DNA of 64,000 nt. It comes from Haematococcus lacustris (lineage: Eukaryota > Chlorophyta > Chlorophyceae > Chlamydomonadales > Haematococcaceae). Positions within the stretch are counted from its first letter, which is position 1, and each line of letters starts with the position of its first letter. This document shows, piece after piece, positions 34,601 through 45,072 of the stretch. Location of the stretch: contig JASKMD010000017.1 of assembly GCA_030144725.1 (NCBI GenBank), positions 9,385,029 through 9,449,028 of the forward strand, in the 5' to 3' direction. Position numbers and translations under genes: made by a program. The notes below the pieces were generated by a model. The model did no database searches, was not told where the DNA came from, and worked only from the letters and a program-made list of their open reading frames with translations.

Positions 34601-35529
34601 TTGCCTGTGTGGTGATGTCACCTATCAGGGTCTTCACACCCCGGATGGGCTTAATGGGCACCAGGTCCACCCCAATGATGATGGAGGCCAGGGGCATGTT
34701 CTTGGCGGCCACCTGCACAGACCAGCAGGCAAGCGCTGAGCACACTCGCACTGCCTGCCCCACAGCAGCTTCCAGCCTGCTTCCGTCCCAACAAGCCCCG
34801 CGCCCTGCCCCTCATCAGTTCCTAGCCAGTCACTGCCCTGACACTCCCGTGAGGCCTGCCGCGTGACAGACCCTGGCACAGCACCACTGGACAATGCCTG
34901 TTCATGGCTGCTCACGAAACACAGCCAGTCCCCAGCAGCTGGTGTAAGCCACTCCTCAACAGAGGTCACAGGAGGCAGCAGGGGCTGTGGCAGGGCCTAC
35001 ACGCCAGCAAGGTGCCACTGACCCCTGGCCAGCGCTGCACAGCTGCTTACAGCTGCAGTGCCAGCCCTTGTGACAGGCCCTTGTGACAGCCCTGGCTCAA
35101 TGCACTGGCCAGTGCTGGCAGATGGGACTTGGGCCGTTGGGAAGGGAGGAGTGGGGTGATGGCATAAGGCTGCAGGGAGGAGTGGGGTGTTACACTCAGG
35201 TGGCTGGCAGTGCTGCCGCCGTGAACATTACGGCACCTGAAACACTTCTTGCCTGGCTAAGCACTGACCTGAAGCCATCCTCCTGGAGCTGCACATAAGT
35301 CCAGTAAGGCTCGGCAGCTCCCTAAGAAATTGTACTTGCGGTTGAGCTGGATGAGCTTGAAGGCTGCACGGGAACGGTAGCTGTAGGGCAGACGGCCATC
35401 CATACAGTGTTAGCAATGTATACAAGGCATGCAACAATGTGTCAGGACAAAGCTGACGCACCCTTGCTCCTTTGCCAGGTGATAGTATTTGTCGAGCCGT
35501 CCCTTTCCTTTCTTTGTTTTGCCGCCCAT
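25686..35529 (-). CDS. SPB1: SPB1/FTSJ3-type pre-rRNA 2'-O-methyltransferase
   Basis: About 20 exons read leftward: 35529-35462, 35380-35269, 34712-34605, 34258-34148, 33689-33603, 33248-33081, 32568-32506, 32088-31984, 31863-31702, 31502-31322, 31106-30986, 30930-30850, 30216-30108, 29602-29508, 29123-29015, 28528-28021, 27667-27346, 26931-26750, 26404-26236, 26027-25686; about 1,070 residues. It starts [20 protein letters not shown]. The FtsJ domain follows: [19 protein letters not shown] motif [25 protein letters not shown] and [12 protein letters not shown]. Next come [33 protein letters not shown] in the acidic part, [36 protein letters not shown], and a Gly/Lys-rich tail after [13 protein letters not shown]. 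All match the Spb1/FTSJ3 family, nucleolar enzymes that methylate 25S/28S rRNA. The intron after 34605 uses a GC donor. It is divergent from the dynamin gene. Confidence 0.9.
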
Positions 35530-35884
35530 GCTGTGTGCACCCTGGTTCTGGTAGCTAGCTGTAGGTACGCGCCGGTGTCAGAGTAAGCAGGCGCCGCCCC
35601 TGCTGTGCAGTCTCACGGGATGTAAAGGGCCAACACCGACGTTGCAGAGATGCCAGACGCTACTGCGGGTCACTTCTCTGCTCTTCGCACAAATCGCAGC
35701 TTGCCTAACGACCAACAACCGACCGACCGGCGAAGAAGTAGTGGGTAAGGCTGTACCTTAGCGAGTTTTGCATAGGTGGGTTGCCGCCTTTACGCTAGTA
35801 CCCACACACTCGCAAACTTTGACCAAGTCAAATTGTATCGCTGCGGCATAGGCCATAATCTGTGTCCAGGGCTGCGGAGGCTCA
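35530..35884. promoter_or_regulatory. divergent intergenic region between SPB1 and DRP5A-like genes
   Basis: About 355 bp separate the two start codons, which point away from each other, so both promoters and 5' UTRs should lie here. No TATA box or other defined motif was recognised. Confidence 0.5.
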
Positions 35885-38800
35885 ATGTCAGCCACTCGGT
35901 CAATGCCTGGCGCAATGGGCCGCAACAGCGGAGTGGGAGCGAACCATATGGATGGCATAAATGAGGCCAAGCTGCGGTATCAGGTGTACAGGTCAGAACG
36001 CATCACTCATGTTGACGCGACAGCTGGCCCGCTGGACAGCTGCTGGGTAGGGCAGGCTTTCAGGATGGGCAAGATGTTTAGTTGCTGTGGTACTCATGCT
36101 CTTGATGGCCAACACAGGTCAGAGTATCAGCGATATGAAGCATTCAGGCGAGACACCCACCTGGCAGAACAACCTTTGACACATGCACCCATGACCTGGG
36201 TCTGCCTGCTTACTGCTGGACTGCAGTCGCCTGCAAGCCACGTCTGTGGCTATTGGAGAGAGCTTTCCCATTCCTGAGATTGTAGCTATTGGGGGCCAGT
36301 CAGATGGCAAAAGCTCCCTGTTGGAGGCTTTCCTCGGGGTAAGGACGCCACCATGAACACAATCAACACAACTGGCTAGCCAGGGGTGGATTTCTGAACA
36401 TGATGGTGTTGATGCTGGTGGCACCGAGTCTGCAACATTGACGTGGTCGGCTAGTGACCATGTGATTCAACAGTGTGATAGTATCGCAGACTGCTGATCA
36501 CTCTCATCACTAGAATACAGGTGACAAAGCAGCACCTTGGCCCTCAACCTTGCGCCTTCATTGCAGTCAAACACACTAATTGCGGACCACTACAAAACGG
36601 TGTTTTGTCTGTGTGGTGTTCCCATCACATGGCATGCTCATGGCCTATACATGGCATACACATGGTCATGGTCGCCTACCACCTACAGCATTGCCCTGAC
36701 CCCTGTGACATGGCTATGCATAGAGTTGGCATGACAAAACATGCACTAATTGAAAGCTGATGACAGCTCAACAAAGGGGGGGCACACACTACTGTGCCTC
36801 AGCAGGCTGCTGCTGCTGCTGGGCTGTGGGTGGCTTGTCTCGCACCCGCTTGTACCCCAGGCCAGGGTACTCCTTGCCCTTGGCTGGCAGCTTCCCCTGC
36901 TCTGGCCACCAGCACAGCTCCAGCGGCCGCCACCTGCTCTCCCCAATGCGCTGCATGTTCAGCGCTGCATTGCAGTCCCTGTCTACCCACATGCCTGGCT
37001 GTGGTGCTGGCTTTGCCTTGGCAGCCTTGCCCTTGCCCTTTGTGGGCTTAGCTGCCGGCTCAGCCTTGGTGCGCTTGCTGCGCTTGGCTGGCAGGGGACC
37101 CGGCTCGTTACAGCACCTGCCTTTCTGAACTGCTGTATTGAGTTTGTGAGGTGATGAGGCAGCAGCAACCAACCCTGATGGTGGGGTGTGGCCATGCACT
37201 GCGCAGTTCCGCTTCAATGTCCGAGAGGTGGAGATGGGGACACGCAGGCCACTAATCGTCCAGATGTACCATGACCCGACAGCCCAGGAGCCCCGCTGCA
37301 GGCTGCAAGAGGAAGACACAGATGACTATGGGCCGCCCATCATCCCCGAGACAGCTGTGGCAGATGCCATCATGAAGCGCACGGAGGATCACCTGCGGAG
37401 GCTTGAGGGCGCAACTGTATCTGCCAAGCCCATTGTGATGAAAGTAGAGTGAGTATGGCATGCGTGTCACACAACTGTTTGTCACAGAACACAACCTGAA
37501 GACATGCTGCTGATGCTGTTTCTGTTGGTTGAAGGTATGCATATTGCCCAAACCTCACAATCATTGATACGCCAGGCTTCATATTGAAGGTGGGTGGCAG
37601 TGCAGTGTGGCAAGGCTGTACTCACTCCCGCCTAACCCAGTGCACCTTACCATAGGCAAAGAATGGCGAGGCTGACCGCACTCCTGAAGACATCCTGGCC
37701 ATGGTCAAAGCTCAGGCTCAGCCTGCCCACAGGTACAGTTATGAAGTAGTTTTAAACAGGTCTGTTGAACCTGCATACTGTTGTGTAGCAAAACCAGTGT
37801 GCTGTTTCTTGTTATTGAGTGCAGGCTTATCCTGTTCCTCCAGCAAAGCAGCGTGGAGTGGGCCAGCTCTCTTTGGCTCAATGTGGTCCAAGAAGTCGAC
37901 CCAGGCTTCCAGCGCACGGTAATGGCGCCAGACAGAGGTGCAGAGGCCCCCTGCCTATGTGGCTGAACCCTCAGTGACATGACTATTTCAGGGTGCCCAG
38001 TGCTGGGCAGTTGTGTGGTGGGCGTGGCACGTAGCTGGGCAGCTAGCTTTAGAGGCCATGCAGCTTAGTGATGCCACCAACCTCAGGCCTGCACATTTGG
38101 TCCTCACTGCACTATCTGCTCCCACTACCATGCAGGTGTTTGTGGCCAGTAAGTTTGACAACCGATTAAAAGAGTTTGCGGAGCGGTGGGAAATTGACAA
38201 GTGAGTCCTGGGTCTTCTGCTGCACAGTCCTTGCCGCCAGGCCTGCCCAGGCATGTGACATCATACTCTCCTGCTGTGCACCCAGGTATCTGGCTGCCAC
38301 TGGGTATCTGCCATCCAATGTGCGCCCTTTCTTTGTCGCACTGCCAAAGGTGAGCCACCAGCCACCGCTTTGCTGTAAACAACAGCCTAGCAAGGGAGAT
38401 GGAGGGGCAAGGGCAAGTAAACAAGGTACCAAATTGCTCACGTCATGCTCACAGGATCGGGCTATTCAAAGCAGCAGTGACTGGCGCAAGCAGATGAGTG
38501 AGGTGAGCTGGAGCTTTGGGAGTGACACGTTGCTGCCAGGTGCAAATCATGACTATGCCTGATACCCACTGGGCGTGTAGTACCAGACAGCAAGGCATGC
38601 AAACAGTGCTTAACACCTCCCTGGCAACAAGTACCGACGCAAAGGCTGAGTCGTAGGATGCTGAACCCAGTCACCAGCGTCAAGCAGGGGAGGTCCATTG
38701 CTGCAAGTGAACCCTTGCACGCAGGTGGATGTCAGCATCACCAAGCATATGCGAGAAGGAATCAAGGTGGGAACTATGAAACACCTGGTATGCCGCGGAG

Positions 38801-41800
38801 TATCTGCTCAACTGCGCAAGCTGTGATGTTAGCCTGCAATTCAACTCACACCACCTAGTGGTTATGTGCACTCGCTGCAGGGTGGGTTTGATGAGGAGCG
38901 GTTTGCGTCGCGGATTGGCTTCAACAACCTCAAGAAGTGAGGCTGCCCACCGCACTCAATCCTGCTTGTGTCAACTACAGGCCAGCAAGCGCACTCACCC
39001 TGCCCTTCTATTCCCTAGCGCCTGGACACCTCCATGTTGTGTGTTGATATATACTTGCCTCCTGCTTGCTCCTGCCCCCTGCCAGGTTCCTTGAGGAGGA
39101 GCTTGCTCGCAGATACCGTGAAGCAGGTCAGTGCCGCTGCACTGGGCAGCATGCAATGCCCGACTATGTTGATATGTGCAGCCAACACGCCCACCTTGCC
39201 CCTGATGTCCAACGTCGTGACCATGAGCAACTCTTAGCGACATGTGGCATATGCTTACTGCAGCACCGCACACACTGAGCGTGCTAGTGGATCGTGTGGA
39301 GTCAGCTGCCAGGGAGCTGCAGAAGGCGGAGGCCGAGCTGCGTGCTGCGGAGGATGTGGCAGCTGTGAGAGCTACAGGTGTGGTGGCTTTGGACTGCCTG
39401 CACTGCAGGTGGCCTGGCTGCACTGACCTGGATCCCAGTGGTGCGACATGGGTGTGCACTGCTGCTGCCAGGCTGCCCACCTGACCCCTGGGACTTGTGT
39501 GTCAGGCTTCCATTGTCTTGTGTGCTCTGCGTCCCCGCCTTGCAGCCATGAGGTTTTCCGACTCAGTTTCCTCAGGGGTGCAGCAGCTGCTTGAAGGCTC
39601 CACAGATCCAGACCCAGCACAGCACGGCATGACAACAGAGGAAGAGCGCACAGCATGCAGGGCCGGCGCAGCAGGCTGGCCTGGGACATCCACTCCAGTC
39701 GTCCCACCCAATGCTGGGTTGAAGTTGTTTGGGGGTGCAGCCTTTGAGCGCTGCCTGCACGAGTTCCAAGAAGCAGCACATGCGCTGCGCTTCCCCGCAG
39801 GTCAGAGGCACATGAGGGTAGCCACATGAGCCCACTAGCCCCCAACTCCCGCTCTGCCTTTACTCCGACTCTGCATTCACATGAAAAACTCTCCTCACAG
39901 CAACCACCAGCACCTCCATCATGAGCGCAGCGGGCAACAAGTCCTGCGCTTCGAGACGTTTGTGATTTGTTGGTAGCTACTTTGTTTGAACTATTGGCTT
40001 ACACTGTTCATAGGGTCTGTAGGGTGTTCTGCCACCCAACATCAGTATAATGCCGTCGTCAGTACATGTGCTCTCATGACTGCTGTTCCTGCAGCCCTGG
40101 CCTTGGTGGGTGGTGTCCTCCTCCCCTCCTGCTCTACTTGCATCGCCTGCCTGTCCGCAGCTGTTGCTACTGACCGAGTGGCCAACCTGCTGCTGGCCTA
40201 CAAAGGCCGCAGCGCCTACATGGCCTCCAGCCGGGCTGCTGAGGACATTGCACGGCAGATGGCGCGGGAGGTGCTGGGACCACTGCTGGACATGGCATGT
40301 GCCAGGCTGGCGTTTGTGTTGCGCCGTATGTTCGACATTGCAGTGGACCGAGCTACGGCACTAGGTGAGTGAGGGGCAGCTCCAGTCGCCCCTACTGGAA
40401 ATGTATGGTTTCAAACATGCCCCAGCAGTACTGGAGTGGGTGGCTGGCATTTGAATCTGTGTCAGCATCATGAGGGGTGGTGATGCTGGTTGCATGTGAA
40501 GGGAGCAGCAAGGAGACGCTGCGGCCACATGTAGCCTTCCATGCCACGCTGCGGGGAGCGTACCAGGCCTTCCTGTCCCGACTAGAAGAGGGCACACGCG
40601 GAGTGCTGCGCCAAACCCTGGACGCTGCCACGTCTGAGTTTGCAGGTGGGCATTGGTATAGTGGTGTACATTGTGATCATGCTCCTCCTGTGTCATGTAC
40701 GCTGTCACCAACACCCACAAAGAGCCCAATACTGCTTCTTCTTGGGTAAGGCCTGGTGGGTTGCCTGTCCCTACAGCCTTGTGCCTCGTACTGTGTATAC
40801 TTGCAGTGCACAGTAGCATGGGCATATGCATGGGCTCAACTGGGTGCTGCTCTTGGCTTGCTCTTTTCAACCGCGCAGTCAACCTGCTTGCCTCCATCCC
40901 GGATGTATACCCACCAGAAACCGACATGGCAGGGAATGGGTCAGATGAGGAGGCCGAGGCTCCCAATGGATCCACAGGTGTCTTGCCCCTCGAAGGTGGA
41001 GCTAACTCCATCCACATGCTTCAGGTGTGCCCTGCGTAGCCAGTAGCAGCACCAGCACCACATCCCCTGGTTAATCCACTCTTGATCCTACCCAACCTTG
41101 GCTGCAATGGCGCAAAGGGGGCGAGAGCGGCACCCAGTCAGATAGCTTTGTCTGCTGCCCTGTAGGCTGCAGCCCGGACGCCCCATGCAGTACGCCCCAC
41201 TGGCGCCAACGGACTGACCATTCCTGAAACGCCGGCCCCGGCAGCAAACCCTGCTCCTGTTCCTGGCCCTGGTGAGCCTGCCCCCTGCGCACCACAACTG
41301 GTTACAGACTGTTAGAAAGACACGAACTCATTACAGCAACCACAGCCAACAGGCAAGCAAAACCCATATAACAAGGAACATGTTTCACTGTGGGTAATCT
41401 CACTCAACTACTACAAACAATTTATAGCATCCTCGGTCGCACCCTTGATGACCACAACTCCCACACCGGTGGCACGTTCCATGGGCAGACCCCACGACCA
41501 CTGCACGTCCAACAGAAACAACCAACCCTCCAAAGGGCACTTCCAAAGGGCACTTCCAAAGGGCACTTCCAAAGGGCACTTCCAAAGGGCACTTCCAAAG
41601 GGCACTTCCAAAGGGCACTTCCAAAGGGCACCTCCAGGGGCACAGCCCAGTGCAGTGTGTAGGCAGCATGCATCAGGAGGCAGCCACGGCTCGTTACAGC
41701 ACCTGCCTTTCTGAACTGCTGTATTGACTTTGTGTTCTGTGTGCCCAGCCATTCAGTGGAACAGGCAGGGGTGCAGCGCAGTAGAGCAGCACAGGGGACA

Positions 41801-42738
41801 CATGCATACCTGTGTGGTCGCATACCTGTGTGGTCGCAGGCCGCATGCTGGACAATACCCCCAGCAAGAGGGCTGTCAAATCACAGCGGGTGCAGCAGCA
41901 GCAGCAACTATCTCATGGTGTGTGGAAGCCTGTGCTGCCTCCTGCTCCTGCTCAGCTCACTGCTATTGCAGCTTGCAGTTGAACTCATCACTCCCAACTG
42001 CTTGTCAGTGGCAAGTCAGCGCCGCCTCCCCCCTGTCACAACCCGCAGCTGACTCAGGCTCTTCACAAACAGCAGGCAATTCATCTGACAATCATCCTGA
42101 CACCAATGCTGCCTGACCCTTTCTCCACCGCGTGCCCTCAGGAAGGTTTGGCATGCCTTACCAGTCCTCCTCCCAAGGCGGTGAAGGCTATGACGAGGTG
42201 ATACAAAGAGCTGAGCGCCTGTTCAACCGCCTGCGCTACAGCGTGGCGCAGCAGTCCGCCCCGACCAGCCTGAAGGCCGCCTTCCTGGACCCCCTGAAGG
42301 CCCGGCTAGGCCTGGAGGTGGCCCTGGACCTGTTTGCTCGATCAGGTGATTGGCACACACCCGGTCTCATGCGTGAGGGTAGCCCCTGCACACATCCCCG
42401 CAGCCTGTCTATGGGCCCAAGCTAGGAGCACTCTTGGCTCAGCACACCTTGCCCACTGCTGCATCACTGCGGGCGCGATGGTCATGGCCAAGGAACCTCA
42501 CTGTGATGCTGGTTTGGACCGCAGGGCACTAGCCTGTGCCAATGGTTTGTCAGTCTGAGACAGTCCATGACTGCTGTGACTGCACCTCCACCTGTGTGCA
42601 GACACTGACTTCATGAGCATGTTCGCCTCGCCCAGCGCCCTCCAAGCGCTCCAAGTCAAGCGAGACAGCTTGCAGAAACGCACAGAGAGCCTGTTGCGCC
42701 TCAAGAACGAGTTTCAGGAGCTGTCCAAGGTGCTGTAG
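35885..42738 (+). CDS. DRP5A: DRP5A-like dynamin-related GTPase
   Basis: Exons read include 35885-35991, 36118-36147, 36227-36338, 37207-37448, 37535-37589, 37656-37732, 37825-37918, 38136-38200, 38286-38349, 38455-38502, 38725-38766, 38881-38936, 39086-39126, 39264-39364, 39506-39800, 40161-40364, 40502-40645, 40879-40977, about 41166-41270, about 42142-42345 and 42602-42738. G1 is IVAIGGQSDGKSSLLEAF, G2 region FNVREVEMGTRRPL, G3 LTIIDTPGF and G4 ASKFDNRLKEF. Then YLAATGYLPSNVRPFFVALP, PNAGLKLFGGAAFERCLHEF and a C-terminal region ending DFMSMFASPSAL...FQELSKVL. This order and the C-terminus match plant DRP5A (cytokinesis) better than its sister DRP5B/ARC5 (plastid division). I see no PH domain. 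A GC donor follows 36147. Two Fanzor-derived elements lie in introns (36530-37147 and 41352-41735), both antisense. The start at 35885 is the first Met upstream of a conserved exon, so it is tentative. Confidence 0.85.
36530..36788 (-). ncRNA. family 2 conserved 3' region, candidate omega RNA (copy E)
   Basis: Matches 59061-59320 (copy G) over about 250 nt with few substitutions, and 43370-43520 (copy F) in part. It ends at CAGCACCTTGG on the left, where similarity stops, and abuts the nuclease stop on the right. Conservation beyond the stop codon in truncated copies suggests function or recent spread. Confidence 0.45.
36530..37147 (-). mobile_element. Fanzor family 2 deletion derivative (copy E) in a DRP5A intron
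   Basis: Carries the family 2 3' region (36530-36788), then minus-strand codons for the nuclease C-terminus (stop at 36789-36791; VDRDCNAALNMQRIGE and KEYPGLGYKRVRDKPP), a K/P-rich linker, and an abrupt join near 37102 to a 5'-end segment CGTTACAGCACCTGCCTTTC (37105-37124) that is shared with 41688-41735. RuvC-I and RuvC-II are absent. About 0.6 kb, so a short non-autonomous copy. Confidence 0.75.
41352..41735 (-). mobile_element. Fanzor-derived miniature element (copy J) in a DRP5A intron
   Basis: The left part (41359-41505) matches the family 3 3' region found at 44194 and 62452 (GTGGGTAATCTCACTCA, GGCACGTTCCATGGGCAGAC). The middle is a 14-bp tandem repeat (41527-41640). The right part (41660-41735) is the same 5' end seen in copies E and F. 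No nuclease codons remain, so it looks like two element ends with a repeat spacer. Confidence 0.65.
41527..41640. repeat. (GGGCACTTCCAAAG)n 14-bp tandem repeat
   Basis: About eight near-perfect units inside copy J. The same unit occurs about four times at 59784-59838 in copy G. Confidence 0.9.
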
Positions 42739-43369
42739 GCGTGGAGGGTACACATGCATGTGAACTGCAAAGACATCTCGTCCCTTGGCAGCTGCTCACA
42801 TCTGGCCAAAGCGTGAGGAACTGTGAGGGTATGGGCAGCGGGTAGGATCCCCGTTCAAGGTGGTGAGGGGAGACTGGCTGCCCGCCTTCAGCATGAGAGG
42901 GCCTGCACCATACGTTTAGCGAGAAGAGCCATGCTTCATCTGTTCTGTTTTTTTATCATGCAGTAGTGCACCACCATGCTGGCGGCACCATGACTAAGCA
43001 CCCTCTCTTTAGTCAAACCAACACTACTTCTCCTGCAAAGATATCTATTGCATGAGTGTTTCATGCCGCTTTGATGTCATCGAGCTGCTTCGACACCCTG
43101 CCATGATGCAATGTTACAGCATCAGCAGGCAATGCAGGAATGCAAGTGCTTGTTGTCGTTCGCACAAACCAGAGCTGGTCATTGACGTGGATGCTGTGTA
43201 GAGTTAGGCAACCATCAGAGCCCATGCAAGAGTGGCCGTTTCAATCGGCTCCAGTGTGCAGCTTTGTCCTTGCATAAAGGTCCATTTGAGCCGGACCAGT
43301 AGTGGCCACTAGCAGCCACTAGCGGGAATGTACTAGTGGCCAATAGTGGCCCGACTCAAATGGTGTTAT
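42739..43369. other. intergenic, DRP5A 3' flank
   Basis: No coding signal recognised. It contains a foldback at 43281-43364 (TCCATTTGAG ... CTCAAATGG, with AGTGGCCACTAG repeats between), which may be a tiny inverted-repeat element. Confidence 0.5.
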
Positions 43370-43790
43370 TGGGCTGTGTGGAGTAAACCCAGTGCACATG
43401 GCACATGAGCCGCCTACCACCTACACTATTGCCTGACCACGAGGGCTATTGTGTAGAGTTGGCATGACAAAATAAGCACTAATTGTAAGCTGATGACAGC
43501 TCAACAAAGGGGGGCACATACACTACTGTGCCACAGCAGGCTGGGTCTTAGGTGGCTTGTCTCGCAGCCGCTTGTACCCCAGGCCAGGGTACTCCTTGCC
43601 CTTGGCTGGCAACGCTCCCTGCTGTGGCCACCAGCACAGCTCCAGCGGGCGCCACTTGCTCTCCCCAATGCGCTGTATGTTCAGCGCTGCATTGCAGTCC
43701 CTGTCCAGCCACCTGCCTAGCTGTGGCTGTGAGTAGGCAGCATGCATCAGGAGGCAGCCACGGCTCGTTACAGCACCGACTTTCCAGATA
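43370..43790 (-). mobile_element. Fanzor family 2 deletion derivative (copy F)
   Basis: Partial family 2 3' region (about 43400-43520), then minus-strand C-terminal codons (43523-43730: LDRDCNAALNIQRIGE, KEYPGLGYKRLRD, stop), then a direct join to the shared 5' end (GTAGGCAGCATGCATCAGGA and CGTTACAGCACC, to about 43780). RuvC-I and RuvC-II are deleted. Confidence 0.7.
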
Positions 43791-44193
43791 CAACCAGCTT
43801 GTGACCAGATGTCAATCCCAAACATTGTCAGTCTGTCGTGCAAATAAATGCTCACTTTACAACACCCCAGAGACACAAAGCCTACACATGCTGGGCACCA
43901 TGCTATGCAGGAGCACAACCTACTGCTGTGCCCTGTCAACTGTGGGTGCAAAGCATGTCATCCCAGCATTACACTTACAAAGCATTTCCACCTCCCATGG
44001 CACCTGCCTGGTCACCAAGGCACGAGTATAGCAACCCATCCCCCCTTCCCTCTACTCCTTGGCAGCACACTAGCCTGCACCTGAAGCCTGCATGCAAGAA
44101 ATGCCATGCTGACGGTGAAGATGGCCTAGACTGTAAGCCATTAGGCTGCTTGGTCGCTCGTGCTTGTGACATGTTGCTCGGTGCTGCAGTTCC

Positions 44194-44395
44194 AACAAAA
44201 CTTATTCAACAAGGAACAACATGTTGGACTGTGGGTAATCTCACTCAGCTACTACAAACAAGTTGTAGCATCCTCGGTCGCATCCTTGATGACTGCAAAC
44301 CCCACATCGATGGCACGTTCCATGGGCAGACCCCACGACCACTGGGCACCTCATCAACAGTAACAGCGTAAGGCTAACAGCCTGTGCAAACTACT
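44194..44395 (-). ncRNA. family 3 conserved 3' region, candidate omega RNA (copy H)
   Basis: Aligns with 62452-62665 (copy I) nearly end to end and with copy J over about 150 nt. Shared blocks are CAAGGAACA, GTGGGTAATCTCACTCA, TCCTTGATGAC and GGCACGTTCCATGGGCAGAC. It lies immediately downstream of the nuclease C-terminal codons, the usual guide-RNA position in TnpB/Fanzor loci. Confidence 0.4.
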
Positions 44396-45000
44396 AGGGC
44401 CTATGCATTGTTGCGGGCCCCGCCATCAATACCCCGCCGGTACTCTGCAGCGCGGTGCAACCTCTGCCTGACCTTGGGCAGCCGGTCATTGACCAGCTTG
44501 TAGCGCTGATGGTACTCCTTGCCAATGGGGGGCAGAGCCTCAAGGTCATCCCATCTGCACAGCTCCAGGGGGCGCTGCATGCTCTCAACAATACGCTGGA
44601 AGTTGAGGCAGGGGTTGGTGTCCCGGTCCAGTCACCTGCCCAATGGGGGGGCCTGGGGTCATCGCACTGGGCCAGGTGGGGGCTGGGCAGCGGGAGGGTC
44701 CTGGGCAGGGGCAGGGGGGTCCTGGGGAGGGGCAGGGTGGTGCTGAGCTGGGGCAGGGTGGTGCTGAGGGAGGGGGAGGGGGGTTGGGCGGCACCTCATG
44801 GCACCACTTCAGGCCCCGCACACACTTAGCATGCCGCTGGCTCCAGGCTGGGCGCAACAGCCGGTGGTTGAGCTGGCCTGCTGGGGGTACCAAGTCTGCG
44901 GGCCTAGGCCGGTCAGGCGGCAGGTGCAGCTCACATGGCTGGCGGGCATGCACGGACGAGCTGACACAGCTGGTGCGGAACTCATCCACGATCACCAGCC
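44194..45000 (-). pseudogene. Fanzor family 3 nuclease remnant (copy H)
   Basis: Minus-strand codons encode the RuvC-II region LVIVDEFRTSCVSSSV near 44990-44950, RPAWSQRHAKCVRGLKWCHE, a Pro/Ser-rich low-complexity linker, then LDRDTNPCLNFQRIVE (RuvC-III, near 44630) and KEYHQRYKLVNDRLPKVRQR to a stop near 44400. An in-frame TGA replaces the Trp codon just before LDRD, so it is broken. RuvC-I and the N-terminus are absent. Its 3' non-coding tail (44194-44395) matches 62452-62665 and part of 41359-41505. It lies just 3' of the VFL1 stop and on the same strand. Confidence 0.75.
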
Positions 45001-45072
45001 TGTCAGGCCGGGCATGTCAGCCCGGCAGGCATGCCCCCCCCCCTGCATGCGGTGCAAACCTAATGGTTGCAG

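Noticed and set aside
35885..42738. DRP5B/ARC5 (plastid-division dynamin) as the identity
   Set aside because: Motifs such as SKFDNRLKEF, PFFVALP and the FMSMFASP C-terminus fit DRP5A better; DRP5B is the second choice.
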